Part shown: positions 16,107 to 25,545 of the stretch, piece after piece
Layout of the letters: each line of letters opens with the position of its first letter
Position numbering within the stretch: position 1 is the stretch's first letter
Assembly (NCBI GenBank): GCA_026693085.1
Contig: JAPLNB010000384.1
Coordinates: 1-44,109, forward strand
Length of the DNA: 44,109 bases
DNA from: Planctomycetota bacterium
Lineage (GTDB): Bacteria; Planctomycetota; Phycisphaerae; Tepidisphaerales; Tepidisphaeraceae
Direction of reading: 5' to 3'
Made by a program: the position numbers and the translations under genes
The notes under the pieces: model-generated
The model's input: only the letters and a program-made list of their open reading frames with translations
Database searches by the model: none
What the model was told of the DNA's origin: nothing

Positions 16107-16895
16107 TTACACCGCCGCCGCCTGCGCCAATTCCTTGCGACGATCGGCCATCTGCGCCTTCAGCCGCATGAGGATCGAGCTGTGCATCTGGCTCACGCGC
16201 GATTCCGACAGATCGAGCGTCGACCCGATCTCCTTCATCGTCATTTCTTCAAAGTAGTACAGAATGATGATCAGCCGCTCAGCGCGCGACAGACCCTTGG
16301 TGATCAACTCCTTCAGGTCCTTGCGCTGAATGTCCCGCACCGGGTCCGCGCCTCGCTTGTCCTCCAGGACGTCGATCTCACGGACATCCTTGTTCGAGTC
16401 CGTCTCAAACCACTTCCGCGACAGCGACACCACACCCACGGCGCTGGCGTCCTTGGCTATCTTTTCGAACTCGCCCATGGAGATTTTCAATCGCCTGGCA
16501 ATCTCGTCGTTCGTCGGCGTCCGGCCCAGCTCCACTTCGAGCTGCTTGGTTGCGCCCTCGAGCTTGTGCGCTCGGCTGCGCACGAGCCGCGGCACCCAGT
16601 CCATGGAACGAAGCTCGTCAAGAATCGCGCCGCGAATCCGCGGCGCGCAATACGTCTCAAACTTCACCCCCCGATCGAGGTCAAATGCGGCGATCGCGTC
16701 CATCAGCCCAAAAATGCCGGCGGACATCAAATCGTCCAGCTCCACTTCATCCGGCAACTTGGCGTGAATTCGCTCGGCGTTGTAGCGCACCAGGTGGAGA
16801 TAATGCTCCATCAAATGGTTCCTCAACAGCTCCGATCTCGAACTCTTGTATTCAATCCAGACATCCTTGATGTCACGGGGTTCGCGTTTGGCCAT
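16107..16895 (-). CDS. fliA: flagellar sigma factor FliA (sigma-28 / WhiG family)
   Basis: 262 aa from ATG 16895, with GGGAG upstream. Region 2 is clear: LVRYNAERIHAKLPDEVELDDLMSAG, then GLMDAIAAFD and FETYCAPRIRGAILDELRSMDW. Region 3 follows (RTPTNDEIARRLKISMGEFEK). Region 4 has the helix-turn-helix RLIIILYYFEEMTMKEIGSTLDLSESRVSQ. It directs RNA polymerase to late flagellar promoters (TAAA-N15-GCCGATAA type). It is the last gene of the flagellar cluster, after flhF, flhG and a small membrane protein, as in Bacillus, Pseudomonas and Vibrio. No anti-sigma factor FlgM is visible in the window. Confidence 0.95.
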   Translation of the reverse strand: MAKREPRDIKDVWIEYKSSRSELLRNHLMEHYLHLVRYNAERIHAKLPDEVELDDLMSAGIFGLMDAIAAFDLDRGVKFETYCAPRIRGAILDELRSMDWVPRLVRSRAHKLEGATKQLEVELGRTPTNDEIARRLKISMGEFEKIAKDASAVGVVSLSRKWFETDSNKDVREIDVLEDKRGADPVRDIQRKDLKELITKGLSRAERLIIILYYFEEMTMKEIGSTLDLSESRVSQMHSSILMRLKAQMADRRKELAQAAAV

Positions 16896-17005
16896 AGCTC
16901 TGTACTCCCGATCCTTGGGGTAAGCTTGTCTCGTATCCGCTTGGAATCGGCCGCCTTACCGTGAAGACAGGATGGTCCAGACGCACCATCAGATGCCAAT
17001 TCCCT

Positions 17006-17254
17006 TTATCGGTCGCTTGTCTCAATTTTCCTCGCAGAATTCTCCATTTTTTCGGGCTTTGGCTTCGGCCTGTCCTGGATCATCCTCTCGCCCATCAGCC
17101 CGACGATCAGTCCGATAATATACGTTCCCGCCATTGCCAGCATCGCCCGCAGCACCGTTGTCGAAAAGGTGTTCTCAACAGCCATGCCCTGCAACAGGCA
17201 CAACGCAAAGGCGATCAACGCGATTATGGCTGCTATTCGATGCGGCATAATCAT
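17006..17254 (-). CDS. small two-TM membrane protein between flhG and fliA
   Basis: 82 aa from ATG 17254 (TGGGA lies about six bases upstream); a TTG at 17278 would add eight residues. Two hydrophobic segments (IAAIIALIAFALCLLQG and AMLAMAGTYIIGLIVGLMGE) are followed by a charged tail rich in Lys, Pro and Glu. It lies 37 bases after flhG and 110 before fliA, in the same direction, so it is likely part of the operon. No named family is recognised. The topology suggests a short hairpin in the inner membrane with a cytosolic tail. Its last codons carry CCGATAAAGG, a decamer also found upstream of fliL. Confidence 0.6.
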   Translation of the reverse strand: MIMPHRIAAIIALIAFALCLLQGMAVENTFSTTVLRAMLAMAGTYIIGLIVGLMGERMIQDRPKPKPEKMENSARKIETSDR

Positions 17255-17291
17255 CACATCCCAAGACGCATCACTCAACGACCATCACGTC

Positions 17292-18143
17292 TCATCTCCC
17301 AAGCCACCGGCTGATCCGATGGAAGAAGCCCCCGGAATCCAGGTTCACCGCGACCCCGTCCTGCAGGCGAACCGCAAGCTGCGCGATCGCCAGACTCGCG
17401 GCGCAACGCGGCGACGCCATCACAAACGGCGACCGCCTCCGAACCGCTGCGCAAACCGCTTCGTCCGACATCACGAATCCCGCATCGAACACGCTGATCC
17501 CCAAGAACTGCCTGGCCACCTTGGCGATCCGCTCGTAAACGACCCGCGCTTCACCAACCGACCGCGTCTGGTTTACCAGCAGGCTGATACGCCGATCCGC
17601 TCCATCCCGGCTCACTACCTTCACGACCGCATACGCGTCCGTTATCGCCGTCGGCTCCGGCGTCGTCACGACCAGGACATGGTCCGCCGCCCGCGTAAAC
17701 GACAGCACGTTCGGACTGATTCCGGCACCGGTGTCGATCAGAATCACGTCCGTCTGGTACTCCACCTCCGCCAGCGAATCCACCAGCCGCTGCCGGTCAA
17801 AATCGGACAGGTCCGCCATCCGCGCAAGCCCCGACGCGCCACCGATCAACCGAAAGCCCCCAGGCGCCTTCACCATCACGTCTCGCAGCTCCTTCTTCCG
17901 CGCAATCACATGGGACAGGTTGTAGGGCAGGTCTATGTTGCACAGGACGTCCGCATTCGCCAGCCCAAGGTCCGCGTCCAGCAGGACCACGTCCTTGCCG
18001 ACGGCCGCAAACTGAATCGCCAGGTTCACGGCGATATTGCTCTTTCCCACGCCCCCCTTCCCGCTGGTCACGGCAATCACACTGGCTCGCGGCCGCTGCA
18101 TCGCGAGGGTGCGCAACTGCGTAGCCTGGTCAATCAGCGTCAT
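17292..18143 (-). CDS. flhG: flagellar number regulator FlhG (MinD-like ATPase, YlxH)
   Basis: 283 aa from ATG 18143, which overlaps the flhF stop as ATGA; the longer upstream frame lies inside flhF. A deviant Walker A is seen at SGKGGVGKSN (Lys at 29 and 34), then VVLLDADLGLANADVLCNI and DVILIDTGAGISPNV, the switch and Walker B motifs of MinD/ParA ATPases. ERIAKVARQFLG and the last lines fit FlhG. It normally counteracts FlhF to set flagellar number and place. The extended N-terminal motif that stimulates FlhF GTPase in polar flagellates (DQAxxLR) is present as DQATQLRTL at residues 5-13. Confidence 0.93.
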   Translation of the reverse strand: MTLIDQATQLRTLAMQRPRASVIAVTSGKGGVGKSNIAVNLAIQFAAVGKDVVLLDADLGLANADVLCNIDLPYNLSHVIARKKELRDVMVKAPGGFRLIGGASGLARMADLSDFDRQRLVDSLAEVEYQTDVILIDTGAGISPNVLSFTRAADHVLVVTTPEPTAITDAYAVVKVVSRDGADRRISLLVNQTRSVGEARVVYERIAKVARQFLGISVFDAGFVMSDEAVCAAVRRRSPFVMASPRCAASLAIAQLAVRLQDGVAVNLDSGGFFHRISRWLGR

Positions 18144-19390
18144 AGAGCACCCCCTACGCGCATTCTCGGTTTGGGGGTTCCGGTTCCGGACACAACGGCG
18201 GGGGTGGGCTCCGTCGCGGGCTGCTGCGACAGAATTCGCTGCGCTAATCGCCGCCCGCACCCGATCTCAATGTCGTCCGGAACGTCCTGGCCGGTCGTGA
18301 TGTACGACAGCGACTTGTTGACCTTGTGAATCACGTTCAGGACAACCCCAACGTGAACGGCTTCGTCCAGCTTCGTGAAAATGATCTTGTCCACCCGCAC
18401 CTCGCCAAAACGCGCGATCGCCGACTCGATGCACTCCTGACTCGCGGTCGTCGAGAGGACCAGGTGCACCTCGTCAGGCCCCGCAACCGTCAGGAAGCTC
18501 TTCAGTTCGCTCAGCTTCAGCGCATCGGTCGGGCTGCGGCCGGCCGTGTCGATCAGCACGAACTCGCAGTTGATCATCGAGTCAATTGCATCGCGCAAAT
18601 CCTCCGGCGACGCCACCACCCGCAACGGCGAGCCAATGATGTCGGCGTATTTCTTGAGCTGATCCACCGCCGCGATCCGGTATGTGTCGATCGTAATCAA
18701 TCCCACGTGCCGTTGCTCGCGAAGTTTCAGATTCGCCGCCAGCTTCGCAATCGTCGTGGTCTTGCCCACGCCGGTAGGCCCGATCAACGCGACCACATGC
18801 GGCCCGATGGACTTCGTGCGCACAATCGGCCGGGATGGTGGAATCATCTTCGCCATCTGCTCGAGCAGCTTCTCGCGGACAAACCCGGCGTTCTTCAGGT
18901 GTTCCGGCCGCATATTTGATTGCAGATTTCCGACAATCTCCTCCGCCAACTCGTCGGCAACCTGGTTCTGGATCAATTGCAGGTAATGTTCGAACAGATC
19001 CGCGCGCACCTGCGGCGCTCGCTGGGCACGGGTCTCCTTGACCAGGTCCAACACGAGGTGCTTGAGGCTCCCCATCTCCTGCGAAATGCCGATCAAAGCA
19101 GCGCCGCTCGCGGCGGGCGTCTGCAGAAGCTGCTGCGCCGACGACGTTCCGATTCGGGGCCCCGGCGGCGCCGCCGCTGGCCTCGCGCCCGTATACTGCC
19201 TGCAGTGACGCTTGGGAACCTGCAGATCGTTCGCCGCCGTGATCTCCACGACCTCGCGTCGACGCAGTCCGAGCCACTGCCGCCGCTGGTACTTGCGCGT
19301 GTGCAGAATCACCGCATGCGGGCCAAGCTCCTGCTTGGCCTGCTGCAAAGCCTCCGCCATCGTGGGTGCTGTGAACGTTCGCAGATCCAT
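18140..19390 (-). CDS. flhF: flagellar placement GTPase FlhF (SRP family)
   Basis: 416 aa from ATG 19390 (MDLRTFTAPTM, the usual start of FlhF); another ATG 12 bases earlier would overlap flhA. The N-terminal basic domain has EALQQAKQELGPHAVILHTR. A Pro/Ala-rich linker follows (about residues 70-100), then the N and G domains. GTPase motifs: GPTGVGKTTT (204-213), DTYRIAAVDQLKKYA, VLIDTAGRSP and TKLDEA. It marks the site of flagellar assembly at the membrane as a homodimer. The stop overlaps the flhG start (ATGA), so the two partners are translationally coupled. Confidence 0.95.
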   Translation of the reverse strand: MDLRTFTAPTMAEALQQAKQELGPHAVILHTRKYQRRQWLGLRRREVVEITAANDLQVPKRHCRQYTGARPAAAPPGPRIGTSSAQQLLQTPAASGAALIGISQEMGSLKHLVLDLVKETRAQRAPQVRADLFEHYLQLIQNQVADELAEEIVGNLQSNMRPEHLKNAGFVREKLLEQMAKMIPPSRPIVRTKSIGPHVVALIGPTGVGKTTTIAKLAANLKLREQRHVGLITIDTYRIAAVDQLKKYADIIGSPLRVVASPEDLRDAIDSMINCEFVLIDTAGRSPTDALKLSELKSFLTVAGPDEVHLVLSTTASQECIESAIARFGEVRVDKIIFTKLDEAVHVGVVLNVIHKVNKSLSYITTGQDVPDDIEIGCGRRLAQRILSQQPATEPTPAVVSGTGTPKPRMRVGGAL

Positions 19391-19394
19391 AACC

Positions 19395-21494
19395 TCATCC
19401 ATTCATCCCAATCAGCCCAACCGCTTCCACCGCCACATCGGGAACGACCTCGTTGTACGCCAGCACTGCCGTGTGCGGCAGGCTCGGCTCGATCATCCGC
19501 CGCAGCGTCTGGCGGATCTGTGGGCTGCACAAAACCACCGCCTGTCGGCCGGTCTGCGTCAGCTCGCCCGTCTTGGCGGCGATCTGCTGCACGATCTGTT
19601 GCGCTGTTTTCGGCGGCATCGTGTTGGTGCTGCCGCGCTCGTTCCGCTCGATATGCCCGTTGATCAAGTCCTCCAGCGACGGATCCAGCGTCACGCACCA
19701 GAGCCGATCGCGATCGTCCACATGCTGCTTGCAGATCACCCGCGCCAGTGCATTGCGGACGTATTCCGTCAGAACATCCAGATCCTTCGTGCGCGATGAG
19801 TAGTCGCCCAACGTTTCCAGGATCGTCTCGAGATCCCGCACCGGCACGCGCTCGCGCAGCAGGTTCTGCATGACTTTCTGCAACTCGCCCGGCTTGATCT
19901 GCGTCGGAATCGTCTCCTCCACCAACGCGGGCACCCGAGCCTTGAGGTTGTCCACTAGATTCTTGACCTCCTGCCGCGTGAGCAGCTCGTGCGCGTGCGC
20001 CTTGATAACCTCCGTCAGGTGCGTCGCAATCACGCTGGTCGCGTCCACCACCGTGTAGTTCAAACGCTCCGCCTGCGCCCGCTGCGGCTCGGTGATCCAG
20101 TACGCCGGCAGGCCAAACGCCGGCTCCGTCGTCGATTCAGCGCCGGGTATCGGACCGGAACTGGCCCCGCTGTCCATCGCGAGGAATTGCTCCGGATACG
20201 CCACGCCACGCGAAATCGCCTGCCCCTTGATCTTCACTACGTAGTCGTTCGCCGAGAGCTGCAGGTTGTCGCGAATGCGGATCGGCGGAACAATGATCCC
20301 CAGCTCCGACGCGACCTGCCGCCGAATCATGCTGATGCGGTCCAGCAGATCTCCGCCCTTCGCAGGGTCCACCAGCCGGACAATCCCGTACCCGATCTCC
20401 AATTCCATCGTGTCCAGGTCGAGTAGTTTCTCGACCTTCTCCGGCTCTTTTCGCGCCGCCTTCTCCCGCTCATCGGTGGCGGCGACAATCGCAGCCTTCC
20501 TCTCATTCCGCGTCAGAACGTAGGCCAACCCCGCACAGCTCAATCCGACCGTCAGCAGCGGGATCTTCGGCAGATCCGTCAGCGTCATGATCGCCAGAAA
20601 CACCGATGTGATCACCAGCGCCTTGGGCTTCGAGAAGATCTGCCCGAGCATGTCTTCGCCGAGGTTCGTTCGGCCGCTGGCTCGCGTGACGATCAGCCCG
20701 GACGCCAGCGAGACAATAAACGCCGGCACCTGGCTCACCAGCCCGTCCCCGATCGTCAGCTTCGTGTACAACTGAATAGACGTCATGACATCCCACCCGT
20801 GCTGCACCCTCCCGACATACAGCCCACCTATGATGTTCACGATCACGATCACGATCCCCGCGATCGCATCGCCGCGAACAAATTTGCTCGCGCCATCCAT
20901 CGCGCCATAGAAGTCGGCCTCCTGGGAGATCTCCGAACGTCGGTTGCGCGCCTCCGTTTCGTTCAGCGCCCCGGCACTCACGTCCGCATCAATCGCCATC
21001 TGCTTGCCCGGCATCGCGTCGAGCGTAAACCTCGCCGCCACCTCCGAAATCCGCGTCGCACCCTTCGTGATCACCACAAACTGGATCACCGCGATGATGA
21101 TGAAAATAATCACGCCCACCGCCAGCGATCCGCTCGCGACAAAGTTCGCGAACGTCAGAATGACTTCGCCGGCGCCGTGCAGAGGATCGCCTCCGCGGTC
21201 GCCCACCGTCAGGATCAACCGCGTCGTCGCTACGTTCAGCACCAGCCGAAAAAGCGTCACCGCCAGCAACAACGACGGAAACACCGAGAACTCCAACGGC
21301 GATTGCACATAAATCGTCGTGATGAGAATGACCGCCGACAACGACAGATTCAGCACCAGCAGGACATCCATCACTCCCGTCGGCAGCGGCACCAGGATCA
21401 CGAATACCAGGCTGATGAACGCCATCGGGAAAATCATCCCGCGGTTGGCGTACAGCCGCTGCAAAATCGGATTGGGCGCTATCGCAATTGCCAT
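19395..21494 (-). CDS. flhA: flagellar type III export gate protein FlhA
   Basis: 699 aa, normal for FlhA. The N-terminal half holds about eight membrane segments. Typical blocks are GVMDVLLVLNLSLSAVIL, SPLEFSVFPSLLLAVTLFRL, the FHIPEP-like cytosolic loop region LDAMPGKQMAIDAD, and FYGAMDGASKFVRGDAIAG. The cytosolic ring-forming part follows, with LSANDYVVKIKGQAISRG, PAYWITEPQRAQAERLNYTVVDATSVIATHLTEVI and DLETILETLGD. It builds the nonameric export gate that receives substrate-chaperone complexes. It sits after flhB and before flhF, the common order. Confidence 0.97.
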   Translation of the reverse strand: MAIAIAPNPILQRLYANRGMIFPMAFISLVFVILVPLPTGVMDVLLVLNLSLSAVILITTIYVQSPLEFSVFPSLLLAVTLFRLVLNVATTRLILTVGDRGGDPLHGAGEVILTFANFVASGSLAVGVIIFIIIAVIQFVVITKGATRISEVAARFTLDAMPGKQMAIDADVSAGALNETEARNRRSEISQEADFYGAMDGASKFVRGDAIAGIVIVIVNIIGGLYVGRVQHGWDVMTSIQLYTKLTIGDGLVSQVPAFIVSLASGLIVTRASGRTNLGEDMLGQIFSKPKALVITSVFLAIMTLTDLPKIPLLTVGLSCAGLAYVLTRNERKAAIVAATDEREKAARKEPEKVEKLLDLDTMELEIGYGIVRLVDPAKGGDLLDRISMIRRQVASELGIIVPPIRIRDNLQLSANDYVVKIKGQAISRGVAYPEQFLAMDSGASSGPIPGAESTTEPAFGLPAYWITEPQRAQAERLNYTVVDATSVIATHLTEVIKAHAHELLTRQEVKNLVDNLKARVPALVEETIPTQIKPGELQKVMQNLLRERVPVRDLETILETLGDYSSRTKDLDVLTEYVRNALARVICKQHVDDRDRLWCVTLDPSLEDLINGHIERNERGSTNTMPPKTAQQIVQQIAAKTGELTQTGRQAVVLCSPQIRQTLRRMIEPSLPHTAVLAYNEVVPDVAVEAVGLIGMNG

Positions 21495-21546
21495 ATCTTC
21501 TCGTATGCTCCGCCTCGCGGACCATCACTGTTCACTCACCACTCGT

Positions 21547-22626
21547 TCACACCGCCTGCTTCTGCTTCACCTTCCCTGTCAACTCGTACACGTACGCCAG
21601 AATCTCCGCCACTGCCGTGTAAAACTGCTCAGGGATCTCCTGGCCCACCTCAACCAGCTTGTACAACGCCCGCGCCAGCGGCTTACGCTCGATAATCGGT
21701 ATTCCGTGCTCGATCGCGATCTGCCGAATCCGCGTCGCCATGTGGCCCTGACCCTTTGCAACCACCTTGGGCGCGTGCATGGCACCCGCGTCGTATTTCA
21801 ATGCAATCGCAAATTCCGTCGGATTCGTCACAATCACATCGGCCGTGGGAACATCCTTCTTCAGCCGCTTCGCGATCATCTGGATCGCGATCTGGCGCCG
21901 GCGCTGCTTCAGCTTCGGATCCCCCTCCATCCGGCGCATCTCCTCCCTGATCTCCTGCTTCGTCATCTTCAGTTGCTGCTCGGTCTTGAACTTCTGGTAG
22001 GTGTAGTCGAGAATCGCAAGGATCAGCAGCACCACCGCAACCCGCAAGCCGATCGAGTAGACGATCGAAGCCCCCAAGCCGAAGGCCTGCAGATACCCCA
22101 ACTGCTGCACGCCGATGATCTCCTGCGCCCGGCCCCGCACCGCCGACCACGCCACCGCCGCTACCAGCGCCAGCTTCAGCAGGTTCATCACCAGATGAAC
22201 CATCCCCTCAGCCGCAAATAACCTCGAGAAACCCTGCAGCGGATTCAGCAAGCCAGGCTTCGGCTGCAGCCGCTTGCCGCTCACAAGAAAACCGACCTGC
22301 AGAACATTGATGATCACCGCCACAACCATCCCCCCCAACAACAGCGGCGCCATCGCACCCCCCATCATCGCCAGATACCTCACGATCGTCGGCCCAAGCG
22401 AATCCGTACCCAATTCCGACAGCGATTTCGGCGAAAGGAGTTCCGCCACCAACGTCTGCATCGCCTTGAGCAGCCCTCCCCCAAATGTGTTCAGCAGCAT
22501 CAAGAACGCCAACAGCACCGCCGCCGCCGTCAAGTCGGCGCTGCGCGCAATCTGCCCCTGCTCCCGCGCCTCTTCACGGCGTCTCGGAGTTGGTGCTTCC
22601 GTCCTGTCTTCAACGCTCTCAGCCAT
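21547..22626 (-). CDS. flhB: flagellar export switch protein FlhB
   Basis: 359 aa. The start has the usual charged EDRTEAPTPRRREEAREQGQIARS. Four membrane segments follow (about residues 30-50, 90-112, 142-162, 185-210), then the cytosolic linker and switch domain. The autocleavage motif reads NPTE (N268-E271) where most FlhB proteins have NPTH; the Asn-Pro pair that is cut is kept. The rest (FAIALKYDAGAMHAPKVVAKG, IRQIAIEHGIPIIERKPLARALYK) is typical. It switches export from hook to filament substrates together with FliK. Confidence 0.95.
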   Translation of the reverse strand: MAESVEDRTEAPTPRRREEAREQGQIARSADLTAAAVLLAFLMLLNTFGGGLLKAMQTLVAELLSPKSLSELGTDSLGPTIVRYLAMMGGAMAPLLLGGMVVAVIINVLQVGFLVSGKRLQPKPGLLNPLQGFSRLFAAEGMVHLVMNLLKLALVAAVAWSAVRGRAQEIIGVQQLGYLQAFGLGASIVYSIGLRVAVVLLILAILDYTYQKFKTEQQLKMTKQEIREEMRRMEGDPKLKQRRRQIAIQMIAKRLKKDVPTADVIVTNPTEFAIALKYDAGAMHAPKVVAKGQGHMATRIRQIAIEHGIPIIERKPLARALYKLVEVGQEIPEQFYTAVAEILAYVYELTGKVKQKQAV

Positions 22627-22653
22627 CCGTGGCTCACTTCAGCTAAATCGAAA

Positions 22654-23430
22654 CTACCCTGCAACACCCTGCCAGGCCTCACCAATCTGACGAATCGAAT
22701 CGACAAAGCCCGCGGCAATTACATCACTCGTAAAGGCCATACCCGCCAACAACACGAACATCCCCACCAGTGATCGCAGCGACAATCCCGCCGACATCAC
22801 GTTGATCTGCGGCATCGTTTTGCCCAGAAAACCCAGCACCACATCGGTCACCAGCATCGCGATCAGCGTCGGCGCCGCCAGTTGCATTGCCAGGCCCGTC
22901 GAAGACTGCAACAGCGACACCAACAGGTCGAACAGCCCACGATCCAAAGCCGCAGAAAGCAGCGGCAGCGTGTCAAAGCTGTCCCGAACGCCACGCAAAA
23001 ACGCATGATGTCCCTGCAACGCCAAGAACAACAGAAACGTCAACAAGAAGTACATGTCCGCCACCACGGACCCGCTCGTGCCGTGTTGCGGATCCAGAAT
23101 CTGCCCTAATCCCAAACCCATCTGTTGACCGATGATTTCGCCGGCCCACTGGGCCCCCACAAAGACCAAGTTCAACGCCGTGCCGATCGCCAGGCCAAAC
23201 AGCAACTCGCCGGCCATCCCCCCGGCCAGCGCCCAGGTCGATTCCGGCAACGCGACCGGTACTTGAACGCTCGGGACCATCCCCACCGCCAATCCCAATG
23301 CGAAATACATTTTCACCCGCCGCGGCACACGCGCGCTCCCAAACAACGGGGCGGTGATCATCATGCCGGCCAGCCGGAAGAACACCAGCACGAATGCGGG
23401 GACAAGTTCAAGCACTGGCTCCAGCGACAT
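22654..23430 (-). CDS. fliR: flagellar export gate protein FliR
   Basis: 258 aa, normal length, with about six hydrophobic helices. Family marks include VFFRLAGMMITAPLFGSARVPRRVKMYFALGLA at the start, ELLFGLAIGTALNLVFVGAQWAGEIIGQQMGL and the conserved APTLIAMLVTDVVLGFLGKTMPQINV near the end. Together with FliP and FliQ it forms the helical export gate in the MS ring. A short AGGG site precedes the ATG at 23430. It is 27 bases upstream of flhB. Confidence 0.95.
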   Translation of the reverse strand: MSLEPVLELVPAFVLVFFRLAGMMITAPLFGSARVPRRVKMYFALGLAVGMVPSVQVPVALPESTWALAGGMAGELLFGLAIGTALNLVFVGAQWAGEIIGQQMGLGLGQILDPQHGTSGSVVADMYFLLTFLLFLALQGHHAFLRGVRDSFDTLPLLSAALDRGLFDLLVSLLQSSTGLAMQLAAPTLIAMLVTDVVLGFLGKTMPQINVMSAGLSLRSLVGMFVLLAGMAFTSDVIAAGFVDSIRQIGEAWQGVAG

Positions 23431-23507
23431 GTGGCCCTACACGCTTCCCCTGATTTGCCCCATCCTGCACATCGCACGACAATCACCATCCGCCGCAGTT
23501 CCCTTTC

Positions 23508-23771
23508 CTACGGCAGCATTCCGCCTCCAAACATCCGGGCGGCATAGTCCATCAATAGCGCGGTCAGCCATGGCATGACCAGAATTGCCGCGACCACCAT
23601 GGCCACGATCTTCGGCACAAACGTCAGCGTCTGTTCCTGAATCTGCGTCACTGCCTGCAATAGTGAAATGATCAGCCCCACCACCAGCCCGATCACCAGC
23701 AACGGCGCACTGATGATCAGTGTCAGAACCAGCGTCTCTCGAATCAGATCGCTTGCTTGCTCAATGCTCAC
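23508..23771 (-). CDS. fliQ: flagellar export gate protein FliQ
   Basis: 87 aa with two membrane helices: LVLTLIISAPLLVIGLVVGLIISLLQAVTQIQEQTL and FVPKIVAMVVAAILVMPWLTALLMDYA. Both match FliQ, including the conserved QIQEQTL turn. It is part of the FliPQR gate (four copies per gate in Salmonella). The gap to fliP upstream is 131 bases, unusually long for this pair; it contains two TCCTTGAG copies in direct orientation and no obvious gene. Confidence 0.95.
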   Translation of the reverse strand: MSIEQASDLIRETLVLTLIISAPLLVIGLVVGLIISLLQAVTQIQEQTLTFVPKIVAMVVAAILVMPWLTALLMDYAARMFGGGMLP

Positions 23772-23902
23772 TGCTCATCACACCCTTCCTTGAGTGTCGC
23801 CGCCACAGTCCCCCCTCCAACTCCAGCGGCACGAGCCACAAACGCCTTCTACCCGTCCGATTAACCTCATCCTTGAGACAAACCGGGCCAGCGTCCAATA
23901 AC

Positions 23903-24754
23903 TCAGCCTATAAAGCTACCCATGAGGCTGCCCGTAATCAAGCGCCATCCGTCAACTAACACGAAAAGCAGCAGTTTAAACGGCAACGATATCAGCACCG
24001 GCGGCAGCATCATCATCCCCATGCTGATTAGTATCGCTGAAATCACCATGTCAATGATCAAAAACGGCAGGTACACCTTGAACCCCAGCAAAAATGCGGT
24101 TTTCAATTCCCCAAGCATGAACGCAGGTATCAGCGTCATGGTGCTCACATCCGCGTACGTTTTCGGCGGCGGCTGCTTCGCAAAGTCCGTGAACAGCCGA
24201 ACATCCTCCTGATTACCCCCACGCTCGATCTGCCCGATCATGAACTGCCGCAGCGGAATCTGCGCCGCCGTCAACGCCTCCTCCGGCGCCATCCGACCGT
24301 CCAGGTAAGGCCGCAACGCATCTCTATTCACCGCCTGAAACGTCGGACCCATCACCAAAAAGGTCATGAACAGCGACAACGCAACAAGCACCTGGTTCGG
24401 CGGCAGCGACGGCGTCCCGATTGCCTGCCGCAGCAGCGACAACACGATGACGATGCGCGTGAAACTCGTCATCATGATCAATATTGCGGGCGCCAACGAC
24501 AATACGGTCAGCAGTATGACAATCTGCAACGCCGCCGAAATGTTTTCTCGCTTGCTCAAGTCCGGCAATTGGGAGATCCGCCACCCCTCGCCCTCCTTAC
24601 CCGCCCCAGGCGACGATGCCGAAGAACCCGCCGATGGAGCCGTCGGCGTCGTCGGCGACGTCCCCGACTGTGCCTGGGCAATCGCACTGCACGCCAGCAA
24701 CGCCAGCGGCAACAGCCGCCATACCCACCGACTGACCTGAGCATCCTTTCTCAT
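23903..24754 (-). CDS. fliP: flagellar export gate protein FliP
   Basis: 283 aa. A cleavable signal peptide ([18 protein letters not shown]) is followed by a Ser/Thr/Pro-rich stretch of about 30 residues, then the FliP core. Core marks: [95 protein letters not shown]. Five copies form the base of the export gate with FliQ and FliR. The ATG at 24754 has AGG immediately upstream, so the ribosome site is tight. It follows fliO by 17 bases. Confidence 0.96.
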   Translation of the reverse strand: MRKDAQVSRWVWRLLPLALLACSAIAQAQSGTSPTTPTAPSAGSSASSPGAGKEGEGWRISQLPDLSKRENISAALQIVILLTVLSLAPAILIMMTSFTRIVIVLSLLRQAIGTPSLPPNQVLVALSLFMTFLVMGPTFQAVNRDALRPYLDGRMAPEEALTAAQIPLRQFMIGQIERGGNQEDVRLFTDFAKQPPPKTYADVSTMTLIPAFMLGELKTAFLLGFKVYLPFLIIDMVISAILISMGMMMLPPVLISLPFKLLLFVLVDGWRLITGSLMGSFIG

Positions 24755-24771
24755 CCTGCGCTCTGCTTGCC

Positions 24772-25545
24772 TTACGCCCGTCGGAAATGCCGCGAGATCT
24801 GCCGAACCTTCTGCAACAGGCCCGACAACTCCTCGCGGGTCGCAGCCACCGCCGTCTCAGGCGTATCCACGCCCGCGTCCGGCCCGGACGACTCCTGCTC
24901 CTGATCCTCACTCTCCACCGGACCCGACGCGCCATACGGTGCCTCGGCTCGGCCCAGAAACGACAGGAACGAACTGCTCATCGAATCACCCTTGCGCTGC
25001 TGGATCTGCCCCGACAACGCCGCCACTTCATCGGGATCGCTGATCTCGCACAATGCATTCATCTGCGCGCCGCAATCCGCCACCAGCACAATCCGCCGAC
25101 CAACCTGCACCAGCATCAACTGCTGTTTCGGCGACAGAATCGACCGTCCAAGAACCTGGATCGCACCCGACGAAGAACGTGCCGTGGGCAAACCGAAAAA
25201 GCGTCGACCAAGCCACCGAACCCCAAATATCGCCCCCAGCACAATCCCCAACGCCCCCACTATCCTCCACGCATTAAACACCGACGTCACGCTTGTAGTT
25301 CCCCTGCCGGATACCGCCGAAACCCCCGACCGCTGCACAATCGGAATCGTTTCCAACGAACCGCCGCCACCCAAGGCCTCCCCCACGACACGCTCGGACG
25401 GCGACGGCGGACCCGCTACCGCCAGCTTCTCCGAGGCCGCGCTCTGGGCCCGCGCTGACACCGACAGCGCCAACAACAAGATGCTGGCCCGCAGTATGCC
25501 TGCCATCTCACCGCCGCACGCGATGATGTCCTTGGACGGCTTCAC
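24772..25545 (-). CDS. fliO: flagellar assembly protein FliO
   Basis: 257 aa from GTG 25545, which overlaps the fliN stop as GTGA; ATG 25506 is an alternative that gives a cleaner signal peptide ([17 protein letters not shown]). One membrane helix ([24 protein letters not shown]) precedes the FliO core: [31 protein letters not shown], then [14 protein letters not shown] long acidic tail follows, ending in a helix. FliO helps FliP assemble into the export gate. Position between fliN and fliP is standard. Confidence 0.88.
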   Translation of the reverse strand: MKPSKDIIACGGEMAGILRASILLLALSVSARAQSAASEKLAVAGPPSPSERVVGEALGGGGSLETIPIVQRSGVSAVSGRGTTSVTSVFNAWRIVGALGIVLGAIFGVRWLGRRFFGLPTARSSSGAIQVLGRSILSPKQQLMLVQVGRRIVLVADCGAQMNALCEISDPDEVAALSGQIQQRKGDSMSSSFLSFLGRAEAPYGASGPVESEDQEQESSGPDAGVDTPETAVAATREELSGLLQKVRQISRHFRRA

